DNA from: Bdellovibrionales bacterium
GTDB taxonomy: Bacteria; Bdellovibrionota; Bdellovibrionia; Bdellovibrionales; Bdellovibrionaceae
Assembly: GCA_016713585.1 (NCBI GenBank)
Contig: JADJOV010000025.1
Span: 124,001 to 188,000, forward strand
Direction: 5' to 3'
DNA length: 64,000 nt
The translations under genes were made by a program, and so were the position numbers. The notes beneath the pieces are model-generated. The model did not search any database. It was not told the origin of the DNA and saw only the letters and a program-made list of their open reading frames with translations. The first letter of the stretch is position 1. Every line of letters starts with the position of its first letter. This document shows, piece by piece, positions 19,414-27,751 of the stretch.

Positions 19414-21551
19414 TTATATCCTCTGAGCAAGCACTGTCCCCTCAAGGATTGCTGCTCTTGCGTCAAGCTCCTTGGCTTTGGCTGCTCCCCCGATAACATG
19501 ATACTTTAGACCCCCAGCCTTCAATTCTGTAGCTAAATGGTCCTCTTCTTTCTGACCTGCGCAGACTACAATCTGATCAACTTCAAGTCTACGAATTTGA
19601 CCCCTGTGCATGATATGTAAACCGGCACTATCCCTCTTAAGGTATTCAACCCCTCCAAGCATTTCCACACCGCACTCATGTAAGTCTATCCGATGAATCC
19701 AGCCCGTCGTTTTGCCAAGACCCTGGCCAAATTTGCTGCTTTTTCTCTGAAGTAAAAAAATCTTGCGTGCGGGCTTCAGTATCTCTTTAGCCGTTAGTGA
19801 TCCGTCCACTGCGGAGTCCATACTGACTCCCCAGCGTTTTAAAAACCCCAAATGACTATTGCTAGGAACTCCGATCGGCGAAGCCTGCTCTAAAAAATTC
19901 TCCCGGGGGTTCAATTCCTTTTCTTCGCATAGAAATTGGGCCACATCAAATCCAATTCCTCCAGCGCCAATAATGGCAACGCGACTTTTTGCCTGTACTC
20001 GCCCGGACAGAATATCTGCGTAGGAAACCAAAGCAGGCCCATCTTCTCCAGGAATATTTACCTCTCGCGGACGAGTTCCCGTAGCAAGAACCACCTCATC
20101 AAAATCTCCAACTCCACTCTCTACTGCGCCCTGAGTTTGCTGCTGCCCCGAGCCAATTGCCAAAAGCTCCTGAGATGTTACATTATGCCCAAGCTTGAGT
20201 CGTACACCACTTAAAATGATTTGATGTCTATAGTAGCGAATTGTCTCGTAAAATTCTTTCTTGCCTGGAATCAATTTTGCTAGATTAAACTGTCCGCCAA
20301 TCTCATTACTAGCATCGAACAGAGTCACCTGATGACCCCGCGCTTGAGCGGTCACAGCAAAAGCTAGGCCTGCCGGCCCAGCACCCACGACCGCAATTTT
20401 TTTCTTGTGAATGGCCGGAAGGGACTTCAACTCAGTTTCATAGCAGGCCCTGGGATTGACAAGGCAAGTTGCTCTTTGCCGTTGAAAAATAAGATCTAAA
20501 CAACCTTGGTTACATCCAATGCAAGTATTGATCAACTCTGAATGTCCTCGCTCTGCCTTGACTGCAAAATCAGGATCCGCGAGTAGAGGGCGAGCCATCG
20601 ATACAAGGTCGGCATATTTGTCTCGAGAAGTTCTTCAGCTATTTCAGGGGTGTTGATACGATTTGCCGCCACAACCGGAATACTGACCGCGTCCTTAAGT
20701 CTTCGTGTCGCCCAGGCAAACGCAGCCCGGGGAACTTGCGTCGCAATGGTCGGTACCCGGGACTCGTGCCACCCGATCCCAGTGTTTAAAATCGTGACCC
20801 CCGCGTCGGCAAGACCCTGTCCAAGATTAATCATCTCTTGAGCGGTGCTTCCGCCGTGAACCAAATCCAAAAGAGAGAGTCTGAACATGACAACAAACGA
20901 AGCCCCAACTCGATTTCGGATTTCTTTCACAATTTCAAGCGCAAAGCGGGCACGATTCTCGGCCGAGCCACCCCAGGAATCGTTACGTTTATTTGTGTAG
21001 GATGCCATAAACTCATTAATTAGATATCCTTCGGAAGCCATAATCTCGACCCCATCATAGCCCGCCTCCGCAGCCAGCTCTGCACAGCGAGCAAAATCAG
21101 AGATTGTAGAGCGAATCGTCCGGTCAGACATTTGCCAAGGAGTGAATTTAGAAATTGGCGATTTTATCGGTGACGGTCCGACACAAAATGGGTGATAGGC
21201 GTAACGACCAGCGTGGAGAATTTGCAAAAGAATCGGACTCCCAGCTGCATGAACCCGACTCACGAGGGCCCGGTGGGACCTCATTTCAGCCTTTGACGTG
21301 AGCTTTCCAGAGAAGGGCACAAGCCAGCCAGCTTTATTTGGAGCAAACCCTCCAGTGACGATGAGGCCAACGCCTCCCCGAGCTCGCTCTTCATAGAACG
21401 TAGCCAGTTTTTCCATACCGTCCCGGCTGTCCTCGAGGCCCGTATGCATCGAGCCCATCAAAATTCTGTTCTTTAAGCGAAGATTCCCCAAAGAAATTGG
21501 CGAGAAAAGATGAGGATAGCTCGATTCCGCCGTCATGTTTTTCCCTTTCAT
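19414..21551 (-). CDS. fadH: 2,4-dienoyl-CoA reductase-like flavoenzyme (frameshifted)
   Basis: FadH-type NADPH-dependent enzyme of about 700 residues. The N-terminal Old Yellow Enzyme barrel (SPISLGNLRLKNRILMGSMH onward) binds FMN. A 4Fe-4S cluster site follows (CIGCNQGC, then a fourth Cys in ATCLVNP). The C-terminal half has two dinucleotide folds, VVGAGPAGLAFA for FAD and AIIGAGGIGFDVA for NADPH. The frame breaks near 20615: the upstream frame runs into PTLYRWLALYS, while the shifted frame reads DKYADLVSMARPLLADPDF, the expected sequence. One missing base restores one protein. ATG 21536 (MTAESS) is an alternative start. In the family it reduces unsaturated acyl-CoA during beta-oxidation; related enzymes reduce other enoates. 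Confidence 0.85.
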
Positions 21552-21722
21552 ATCCTTGTTTTAGGCCTTCTTTAGACCTTCGAGGTTTTTGCTCGATAGA
21601 GGCAATTTAGTTTATCAGGTAAACTTTTCCAAAAGGAATCCTAAAAGTGTGCTATAAGCATATTTCTCGAGCATATGTCCTGATCTTCAGTTAAGGTCGG
21701 CCATTAATTTTGAAAGGTTCCC

Positions 21723-23531
21723 ATGACAAACACCAAGAAAACAGAAGCGTCCTTTAGTGACTTTAACCTGAGCCCAGAGATTATGAAGGCGTTGGCCGAT
21801 CTCAAGTTTGAAGTCCCAACCCCTATTCAACTCATGACTATTCCAAAACTAATGGCCGAAGGCTCTAAGGATCTGATTGGACTCGCCAGCACCGGGACCG
21901 GTAAGACCGCGGCCTTTGCGATTCCCGCTCTTGAGCGTATTGATGGGGATGATAAAAGTATTCAAGTCCTCGTGATGAGCCCAACCCGAGAATTGGCCCA
22001 GCAAGTGGGACGAGAGTTTGAACTTCTCGCCAAGTACACCAACAAACGGGTTGTCGTGATCAACGGTGGGGCTAGTTACATTAAGCAAAAAAGTGAACTC
22101 CGCAGAGGTGTGCAAATTTGTGTTGCGACACCAGGGCGCTTGATCGATCTGATTGATCAAGGAATTCTAGTGCTCTCAAAAGTCCATACAGTCGTGCTTG
22201 ATGAAGCAGACGAAATGATTTCAATGGGATTTCGTGAACACATAGAAAAAATTCTAGAACAAATTCCCTCTAAACAAACATGGTTGTTTTCAGCCACAAT
22301 GGATCAACAAATTCGCCGAGTGGCTCAGAAATATTTAACAACTCCACATATGGTTCAGCTCAATACCGATCAGGGGCTTTCACCACTCATCGAGAGTTTT
22401 TACTTTTTGGTCAAAAATGAAAATAAGGTCACGGCTTTGCAGCGCTTGTTGCTTAAGAATCCTGATTTCTACGGGCTTATCTTCTGTCAAACAAAGGCTG
22501 AAGTGGCTGACGTTGAAGGCGAACTTCGAGCCCGTGGTCTGGCTATCGAATCCTTGCATGGCGATAAAAAACAGAGCGAGCGTGAAGTTGTTTTGAGAAA
22601 GCTCAAAGAGCGACAAATCAGTGCAGTTGTGGCAACAGATGTTGCGGCTCGCGGTTTAGACGTTAAAGACCTGACCCACGTGGTAAATTACAATCTCCCT
22701 TGGGAAGCAGAGTCTTTTGTGCATCGATCAGGACGAACTGGTCGAAATGGCCAAAAGGGAACGACCTGGAGTTTTATTTCTCCTTCTCAGCAACAGCAAT
22801 TGCGGAATTTTCAGAAACAGTTGGGCTTTCAATGGACTAAGGGGACCATTCCTTCACTCACGGAGTCTTTGTCCGAGCGAATTCAGTCGAATGTTCAAAA
22901 TTTCGTCACTCAAGCTCAAGAAGAATCGGTGCAGTATAAGCTGGATAAGTTTTTTGAACGAGTTCAGGCCTCTCCAATGATGGAAACCTTACTGGCTCTT
23001 GAGCCTAAGCAGTTGATTCGTGCTTTCTTCTTGCAGGCTTTCCCAGAAATTCTCGAGCGTGACTATGCTGTAGAATATGAACCGCGTCCTCAAACTGATA
23101 GATTCTCTTCACGCCCTTCTGAGGGTGGCAGAGGCGGCCGTGGTGGTGACTATGGTCGATCTCGTCGTGATGGCCCTGCTCGCGAATATGGGCCGCGCCG
23201 TGATGGACCTTCCCGAGAGTATGGTCCGCGTCGCGAAGGTTCAGCTCCTCGTGCAGAGGGTGGGTATCGTCGAGACAGTGGTGCAGCCCCTCGTGCCACA
23301 CCACCTCGTGGCGAAGCTCCTCGTTTCGAGGGTGGTGGATCCCGCCGAGACAGTTCTCGCTTTGAAGAGGCTCCTTCTACCCCGCGAGATAGCGAACGAC
23401 GAAGTCGACCAATTCCGACGGCTTCTGCTGGCACAGAGGGACGAAGACGTCTGACGCCATCAAGTAAGCAAAGCTTTACTAGATCTACTACGGCGCCCCG
23501 CGCCAAAGAAGAAAATAGAAAGAGGTTTTAG
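21723..23531 (+). CDS. DEAD-box ATP-dependent RNA helicase
   Basis: 602 residues with all core motifs in order: Q motif (PTPIQLMTIP), STGTGKTAAF (Walker A), PTRELAQQ, TPGRLIDLI, DEADEMI, SAT, ATDVAARGLD and HRSGRTGRNG. Residues about 380-455 form a helical linker. The last 140 residues are an Arg/Gly/Pro-rich tail with near repeats of the form Arg-Arg-(Asp/Glu)-Gly-Pro-x-Arg-Glu-Tyr-Gly-Pro, an RNA-binding RGG-like tail. This resembles DeaD/CsdA and other cold-shock helicases that act on ribosome assembly and mRNA decay. AAAGG lies before the ATG. Divergent from the FadH-like gene. Confidence 0.93.
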   Translation: MTNTKKTEASFSDFNLSPEIMKALADLKFEVPTPIQLMTIPKLMAEGSKDLIGLASTGTGKTAAFAIPALERIDGDDKSIQVLVMSPTRELAQQVGREFELLAKYTNKRVVVINGGASYIKQKSELRRGVQICVATPGRLIDLIDQGILVLSKVHTVVLDEADEMISMGFREHIEKILEQIPSKQTWLFSATMDQQIRRVAQKYLTTPHMVQLNTDQGLSPLIESFYFLVKNENKVTALQRLLLKNPDFYGLIFCQTKAEVADVEGELRARGLAIESLHGDKKQSEREVVLRKLKERQISAVVATDVAARGLDVKDLTHVVNYNLPWEAESFVHRSGRTGRNGQKGTTWSFISPSQQQQLRNFQKQLGFQWTKGTIPSLTESLSERIQSNVQNFVTQAQEESVQYKLDKFFERVQASPMMETLLALEPKQLIRAFFLQAFPEILERDYAVEYEPRPQTDRFSSRPSEGGRGGRGGDYGRSRRDGPAREYGPRRDGPSREYGPRREGSAPRAEGGYRRDSGAAPRATPPRGEAPRFEGGGSRRDSSRFEEAPSTPRDSERRSRPIPTASAGTEGRRRLTPSSKQSFTRSTTAPRAKEENRKRF

Positions 23532-23561
23532 TTTTCACCAATCTGCGGTTACGATAATTCG

Positions 23562-24044
23562 GTGAAGAGCCGACGCCGCACCGCAAACATAGTCAGTCTT
23601 TATCTTCAGTCCATGTTGATGGTGGTGGCCTTGTTTGCTGTTATTGCGCTGATCGGTGGGTTTCAATCCTCAAATTTCAAATCTCAGATTGCCCTTCTCT
23701 TGGGCGCAGAAACGCCGACGACCGATAAGTCTCTTTGGAAATGGTGCCCCCGAAGTGACTGAGATTCAGCATTGCCCTCTCAAACGGTTGTTAAGGATGC
23801 AGATTCACTGAAAGCTCTATGTAAGGTTTCTATCCGCCCCTCTTCAAGCGAAGAAATCAAAAAATCCACATTTGTGCCGCTCTTGCGGGCCGAAAGTCCA
23901 GGCGCTACACTCATTGTGGAAGCCGGAATCTCCCAGGGTATTTCACAGAGCGACCTCTTTCGAATCAGTGGTTTGGCATTCCACTCAAAGCACCTCAGAG
24001 TCCAGCTGGACAAAATCTTTGCCATTCAGTCAAAATCAAATTAG
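23562..24044 (+). CDS. Small membrane-anchored hypothetical protein (two frameshifts)
   Basis: Two in-frame open segments (23562-23762 and 23772-24044) are separated by a TGA at 23760. A better reading is two compensating single-base gaps. After KSL near 23736, the +2 frame reads GNGAPEVTEIQHCP, then near 23784 the frame returns to SQTVVKDADSLKALC. Both sites are short T or C runs. The joined product is about 160 residues: a basic N-terminus, one membrane helix (about residues 12-30), then a soluble domain. No family is recognised. The GTG start at 23562 has no strong ribosome site. It lies between the helicase gene and tRNA-Asn. Confidence 0.5.
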
Positions 24045-24112
24045 AAGAACGGCAAGAATTCTTGACAAGAAATTCGAGACTTAATAGTTTGTTCATCTTG
24101 AACTGACTTTAT

Positions 24113-24188
24113 TCAGAAGTAGCTCAGTTGGTAGAGCAAGCGGCTGTTAACCGCTGGGTCGCTGGTTCGAGTCCCTCCTTCTGAGCCA
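24113..24188 (+). tRNA. tRNA-Asn (GTT)
   Basis: Complete 76-base cloverleaf. The acceptor stem TCAGAAG (24113-24119) pairs with CTTCTGA (24178-24184), the anticodon stem-loop reads AGCGG-CTGTTAA-CCGCT with anticodon GTT, and the T-arm carries GGTTCGAGTCC. CCA is encoded (24186-24188). An intrinsic terminator follows. As a tRNA 3' end close to an integrase gene, it is a possible attachment site. Confidence 0.97.
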
Positions 24189-24193
24189 TTTTT

Positions 24194-24217
24194 AAACCTG
24201 CGAGAGCAGGTTTTTCT
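24194..24217 (+). terminator. Intrinsic terminator after tRNA-Asn
   Basis: AAACCTGC, a GAGA tetraloop, and GCAGGTTT run into further T residues. Eight-base stem, six bases after the tRNA CCA. Confidence 0.9.
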
Positions 24218-24325
24218 GTTTCTAGGATTCACAAGAATAATTAACAACTTACTCAAGAGGAGCTTCTTAAGCTCTGACTTCGAATATCATTCAATAACAT
24301 CGAAAATAACGCAATTTGAAGACTT

Positions 24326-24366
24326 TTGTAATACTCAGGCATTACGGTGCTTATTGAGCATTACAA
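24326..24366. promoter_or_regulatory. Inverted repeat upstream of the sigma-factor gene
   Basis: TTGTAATACTCA (24326-24337) and TGAGCATTACAA (24355-24366) are inverted copies with one mismatch and a 17-base spacer, which holds a further GCATTAC. It lies just upstream of the putative ECF promoter, as an operator might. TTGTAATACT recurs exactly at 27427-27436 in the accessory region. Confidence 0.4.
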
Positions 24367-24385
24367 ATTTATTTTTGGATTTTCT

Positions 24386-24410
24386 GGAACCTTTTCCAGC
24401 CTGACCTGTA
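24386..24410 (+). promoter_or_regulatory. Putative ECF-type promoter of the sigma-factor gene
   Basis: GGAACC (24386-24391), nine bases, then CTGACCTGTA (24401-24410): a classic ECF arrangement with GGAAC at -35, 16 bases of spacer and a TGTA-like -10. The same two blocks with the same spacing recur before lepB (25363-25387). The start codon at 24436 lies 26 bases after the motif, so the gene is probably autoregulated. Confidence 0.65.
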
Positions 24411-24435
24411 ACCCTATCTGAGCTATGTACTTGGG

Positions 24436-25011
24436 GTGACCAGAGTGGATGATAATTTTTTAGTTCAGCAAACCTTGAATGGGAATAAGAATGCATTTCG
24501 ATTCTTAGTCTTGCGCTATCAGAAGCCGATTTTCAAAATCCTTGGAGCGTTGATTTATGATAAGCAGATGGTTGAGGAAATTGCCCAAGAGGCCTTTCTT
24601 CGTGCCTATAAATCGCTTTCATCCTTCGATCCAAATCTTGGTGCCAGTTTTTCAACTTGGCTGTTTACCATAGCTAGAAACCTAGCGTTCAATGAACTTG
24701 ATAAGAGAAAAATCAGAAAAGCCAATGACGAAAAGATTTTTGGTAGCGAAGAACTCAGCACGGACGGTCCTGATAAGGATTTAGAGTCTACACAAACCAA
24801 TACAGTTGTGCGCAAGGCAGTCGGTCAATTACCGAAAGAGTTTCGTATGGCCGTCGTTTTGTCATGTCTTGAAGGTCATTCTATTTCTGAAATCGCACAA
24901 ATCGAAGGTTGTTCAGAGGGAACAGTAAAATCGAGAATTTTTCGCGGCAAACAAATGTTAAGAGGATTTTTAATCCCAATTCTTGGAGATGGTTATGGCA
25001 AAAATCTGTGA
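24436..25011 (+). CDS. ECF-type RNA polymerase sigma factor
   Basis: 191 residues of the sigma-70 family, with only regions 2 and 4. Region 2 spans about residues 20-90: FRFLVLRYQKPIFKIL, then the DNA-melting segment FSTWLFTIARNLAFNELDKR. Region 4 spans about 125-180, with the helix-turn-helix SISEIAQIEGCSEGTVKSRI. This is the size and layout of ECF (group 4) factors. The GTG at 24436 is taken as start; a GTG nine bases on is possible. The anti-sigma gene overlaps its 3' end, and a matching ECF-type promoter lies upstream, suggesting autoregulation. No gene for a specific signal sensor is adjacent. Confidence 0.92.
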   Translation: MTRVDDNFLVQQTLNGNKNAFRFLVLRYQKPIFKILGALIYDKQMVEEIAQEAFLRAYKSLSSFDPNLGASFSTWLFTIARNLAFNELDKRKIRKANDEKIFGSEELSTDGPDKDLESTQTNTVVRKAVGQLPKEFRMAVVLSCLEGHSISEIAQIEGCSEGTVKSRIFRGKQMLRGFLIPILGDGYGKNL

Positions 25012-25363
25012 AGAAACTCAAAGCTTGATAGCAGTCGGTGCAGAATTGTCGTCTCAGGGCGCGGAACACGCTAAGTCCTGTGGAAAATGCAGCTTATTGT
25101 TGAGCGAATATCAATCGCTCGCGCTTTTGGTTTCTGACTCAATGGATTTTGAAGTGCCATCGGGATTTGCCGATGCCGTGATGAACAAGATTGAGATGGA
25201 AGAAAAGTCACTGCAAAACGATTGGCTCCAGAAGTGTGTTAGCACCTTTGAACGATTAATGGCCATTCCACAGACTCAGTATTTAGCATTGGGACTTGGT
25301 GGAGCAGTTTCTTTATTAAATTTAGCAAAATTTGTATTTTTCGTTCTTATTCCAGTCCAGTAG
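24995..25363 (+). CDS. Zinc-type (ZAS-like) anti-sigma factor
   Basis: 122 residues from ATG 24995, which has GGAG six bases before it and overlaps the sigma gene by 17 bases. The N-terminal part has His-x3-Cys-x2-Cys (HAKSCGKC), the zinc-binding signature of ZAS anti-sigma factors. Residues about 95-120 form one probable membrane helix (SLLNLAKFVFFVLIP), so the C-terminus would lie outside the cytoplasm. The overlap with the sigma gene shows the two are made together. It should bind and silence the sigma factor until a membrane or redox signal releases it. Confidence 0.8.
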   Translation: MAKICEETQSLIAVGAELSSQGAEHAKSCGKCSLLLSEYQSLALLVSDSMDFEVPSGFADAVMNKIEMEEKSLQNDWLQKCVSTFERLMAIPQTQYLALGLGGAVSLLNLAKFVFFVLIPVQ

Positions 25364-25387
25364 GAACCAATTCTTCTCTGACCTGTA
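25363..25387 (+). promoter_or_regulatory. Putative ECF-type promoter of lepB
   Basis: GGAACC (25363-25368), nine bases, CTGACCTGTA (25378-25387). Both blocks and the spacing match the motif before the sigma gene exactly, while the nine-base spacer differs. The motif overlaps the last base of the anti-sigma stop codon. The lepB ATG follows 27 bases later, with GAGGTGAG as ribosome site. Confidence 0.65.
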
Positions 25388-25413
25388 GGACTGATTAAGA
25401 AATGAGGTGAGTT

Positions 25414-26316
25414 ATGAGTCAAAGTAAAAGAGATTCCAAAAAAGCCCTGTTGTTTTCACTGGTCATGCCAGGGCTTGGCCAAGTTTATAACGGTGAAGTT
25501 TCAAAAGGGATTTCACTATTTTTGATATTTGCGTTTTCAATCCCTGGCTTTTCATGGCTAGCATTGAACGGACCAAATTTTAGTTTATGGATCTTAGTTC
25601 TCTTGGGTGTTTTGTTTGCCCTGGGAGTATATGTATTGAGTTGCACTGATGCGTTTAAACGCGCCAAAGCTATCGGCGAAGGTTATCAACTTGGTCCGTA
25701 CAACAAATCCTACGTCTATTTGTCGATGCTGTTTTTTGGTTACTTTTTCGTATTGAGTCAGCTTGTCACTTACACAAAGACTAATTTGGTCGAACTTTAC
25801 CACGTTCCATCGACAAGCATGAGACCTGGTCTTGAGAAGGGCGATTTTTTCTTTGTGGATAAAGATGTGAATGCACCAGGGTGTAAAAGAAAAATTAAGA
25901 GAGGCGATATTGCAACATTCGTCTATCCAAATGACCGTACTACGATCTATGTGAAAAGGATCATTGGACTGCCTGGCGATAAGATCGAGATGAGTGGTAC
26001 AGATGTAAAAATTAATGGTCAGTCGATCACTCAGGGCGATTCTTCGACTTCTAAAGACCATTTAGTTGTAAGAGAAAAGGCAGAGTCCGGTGAAACTTAT
26101 GAGGTATATTGGAAACCTGCTTCCCAGGGATCACAGTTATCTTTGACTGTACCTGATGGCCAAGTATTCGTCCTTGGTGATAATCGCGATGATGCATATG
26201 ACTCTCGTAAGTTTGGCACTCTGCCACTAACAGATATCAATGGTATTGCTAAGCAAGTTTGGTTTTCTTTAGCTGATGCAGGACTTCGCATCGGTAAGTG
26301 GGTGGATGCCAATTAG
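25414..26316 (+). CDS. lepB: Signal peptidase I with N-terminal membrane domain
   Basis: 300 residues. The C-terminal 170 are a type I signal peptidase: PSTSMRP places the nucleophile at Ser135, YVKRIIGLPGD gives the general base Lys181, and the conserved GDNRDDAYDSRKFG loop is present. The first 115 residues add several membrane helices and a PGLGQVYNGE...KG motif like that of TM2/DUF5683-type small membrane proteins, before the usual single anchor. The enzyme cleaves signal peptides on the outer face of the inner membrane. A motif identical to the sigma-factor promoter lies just upstream, suggesting induction by that ECF factor. Confidence 0.93.
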   Translation: MSQSKRDSKKALLFSLVMPGLGQVYNGEVSKGISLFLIFAFSIPGFSWLALNGPNFSLWILVLLGVLFALGVYVLSCTDAFKRAKAIGEGYQLGPYNKSYVYLSMLFFGYFFVLSQLVTYTKTNLVELYHVPSTSMRPGLEKGDFFFVDKDVNAPGCKRKIKRGDIATFVYPNDRTTIYVKRIIGLPGDKIEMSGTDVKINGQSITQGDSSTSKDHLVVREKAESGETYEVYWKPASQGSQLSLTVPDGQVFVLGDNRDDAYDSRKFGTLPLTDINGIAKQVWFSLADAGLRIGKWVDAN

Positions 26317-26327
26317 GCATTCACCGT

Positions 26328-26462
26328 TTAATGACAGATATCTTTAAACATTTTCTTGTACTCAGCTTCAGTACCTAAACCAACTTCAATGCGCCTTTTA
26401 TCCAAATTTGCTGGATCTTCAGTCTCATGCGGCTCCCATTCTCCAGGGCCAACGCATATAGT
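26328..26462 (-). pseudogene. C-terminal remnant of an OmpA-like protein
   Basis: An open stretch of 44 codons ending in TAA at 26328-26330, with no start codon of its own before an upstream in-frame stop. It reads VGPGEWEPHETEDPANLDKR, then RIEVGLG and a short tail. The Gly-x-Gly-Glu...Pro...Asn-Leu-x-x-Arg-Arg-(Ile/Val)-Glu-Val pattern is the end of an OmpA/MotB peptidoglycan-binding domain. No other part of such a gene is visible upstream, so this looks like the stump of a gene cut by a past insertion or deletion at the edge of the accessory region. Confidence 0.5.
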
Positions 26463-26477
26463 TCATGCTTCCTCTTT

Positions 26478-26505
26478 GGACGGAATTATCCGTTCCTGTT
26501 TTTAT
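26478..26505 (+). terminator. Possible intrinsic terminator downstream of lepB
   Basis: GGACGGA, loop ATTA, TCCGTTCC (one bulge), followed by TGTTTTTATT. It lies about 160 bases after the lepB stop. Confidence 0.4.
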
Positions 26506-26891
26506 TAATTTTAATTCTTATTACCGCTGCCGTGCGGGTGGAAGCCCGACACGGCCATATATTTCAAATAGAAAATTAAGATTGATTTGTTATTTCAGTT
26601 TTTAAAAACAACCCACTCCAGCTTATTAAAAAAGCCGAAGATCCTTCACTTAAGATAAATTCCGCCGCCGTCGGAGCTAAATGGATTTCCCGCTTATCCA
26701 TCAACGGTCTATGAAGGTTTGCTCCTTGCGAGAGCTTGCACTAGATCGTGCTAAAATTCCATAGACGCCTGTGGTGCCTTGTTTTCGGGACTAATACACG
26801 TTCGGTCATTTTTACAGAGTCAGCGAACTCTGTACGTCCATTGTACAGTAAGCTGCCGTGCATTTTCAGAATTTGAGATTGATTAAAATAG
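26506..26891. other. Gene-poor stretch at the edge of the accessory region
   Basis: No supported gene. There are two hairpins: GCCGTG...CACGGC at about 26531-26557 and TACAGAGT/ACTCTGTA at 26813-26834. Short open frames of about 40 codons on the minus strand (starting near 26856 and 26702) read sensibly but match nothing recognised. The stretch separates the OmpA-like remnant from the island genes and may hold further debris. Confidence 0.5.
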
Positions 26892-27386
26892 TCAGGATTT
26901 AAATTTTTTCCGCTGCATAGAAACCTTCCAGCCTCGTCTTTCTAGTTCGTCAACGAGTTGCGCCTCAGTGCAAGTGGAAAGTTCATGCACGGCTTGTTGT
27001 GTAAAATTGCCGATCAGCATTTGTGATTCAAATTTGCGTTGACGGTTTCGGTCGAAACTTCCACCTGTATTTCTGCTTAAAATCGATTCCTCACCCAGGG
27101 CCACTTTACAAACATTTATTGGGTTGAATTCCAACCATTCAAATTGTCTTGAGTTTTGTAGGCGGCCAATTCCCATTGCGTGTAAACTTCTGAAAAACTC
27201 CTTCAAGTGAACAGCGTTGAATTTGGCATCCCCATTTTGAGAGGCATATTTCAACACCGAATATACATCGCTCGATCGTGAAACAACGGACCTGGAGTGA
27301 GCGAAATAATTTAAAATTTCCTTAAAGGATGGTGTTTTAGTTAGAGCCTGTAACTTCTTCAGCAAGTCTAAGTCTTTGTTTTTCAT
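26892..27386 (-). CDS. Hypothetical protein beside the integrase
   Basis: 164 residues, hydrophilic, with no signal peptide or membrane helix. It is rich in Lys, Arg, Ser and Asn, with a basic C-terminus (RRGWKVSMQRKKFKS), which would suit a nucleic-acid-binding protein, but no known domain is visible. It is divergent from the excisionase-like gene, and a near-perfect inverted repeat (27427-27460) lies in the shared control region. By position it could be an island-encoded regulator of integration or excision; this is inference from context only. Confidence 0.55.
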   Translation of the reverse strand: MKNKDLDLLKKLQALTKTPSFKEILNYFAHSRSVVSRSSDVYSVLKYASQNGDAKFNAVHLKEFFRSLHAMGIGRLQNSRQFEWLEFNPINVCKVALGEESILSRNTGGSFDRNRQRKFESQMLIGNFTQQAVHELSTCTEAQLVDELERRGWKVSMQRKKFKS

Positions 27387-27426
27387 TCATATTTTGTAAC
27401 ACTAACGTGGCAATACGTACAGAGCA

Positions 27427-27460
27427 TTGTAATACTACATATTAGTATGTATTATTACAA
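27427..27460. promoter_or_regulatory. Operator-like inverted repeat in divergent promoter
   Basis: Left arm TTGTAATACTACATA (27427-27441), four-base centre, right arm TATGTATTATTACAA (27446-27460): 15-base arms with one mismatch. A further TTGTAAC lies at 27394-27400. It sits between the divergent hypothetical gene and the excisionase-like gene, so a role as operator or recombination-protein site is plausible. Confidence 0.5.
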
Positions 27461-27501
27461 CAAGGCGCATTAAGACGCTGAAATCATAATGAAAAGGAGA
27501 A

Positions 27502-27750
27502 ATGACGATGAGAGCAGGTAAAAAAACGGTTCAGACGAATTCGGTCTTTAGTTCAGAAAAAGCAGACACTAAAGAACTTGAGAATTTAAAAACGACAAAG
27601 GAGGCAGCGGCCTTTTTGAAATTAAGCGAGACCTATCTAAGGCAGCTAACCAGTGAGGGGAAAATTCCTCATTTTAAATTTGGTCGACAAAACCGCTATA
27701 GAACAAAGGACCTTTGCAAACTTATACAGCCTGGAAAGACGGGAGTTTAA
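27502..27750 (+). CDS. Excisionase/MerR-like helix-turn-helix protein
   Basis: 82 residues. After a charged N-terminal tail, residues about 32-78 match the HTH_17 family (excisionase-like, winged MerR type): KTTKEAAAFLKLSETYLRQL is the helix pair and GKIPHFKFGRQNRYRTKDL the wing that reads DNA. AAAAGGAG precedes the ATG. The integrase gene starts one base after its stop, so the two are co-translated. It probably directs excision of the element or controls the integrase. Confidence 0.8.
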   Translation: MTMRAGKKTVQTNSVFSSEKADTKELENLKTTKEAAAFLKLSETYLRQLTSEGKIPHFKFGRQNRYRTKDLCKLIQPGKTGV

Positions 27751-27751
27751 T

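Noticed and set aside
23760..23762. In-frame TGA as a possible selenocysteine codon
   Set aside because: A different frame between 23736 and 23784 gives better protein sequence, and no SECIS-like hairpin follows the TGA.
26506..26891. tmRNA or other structured RNA in the gene-poor stretch
   Set aside because: No tRNA-like ends or tag sequence could be found on either strand.
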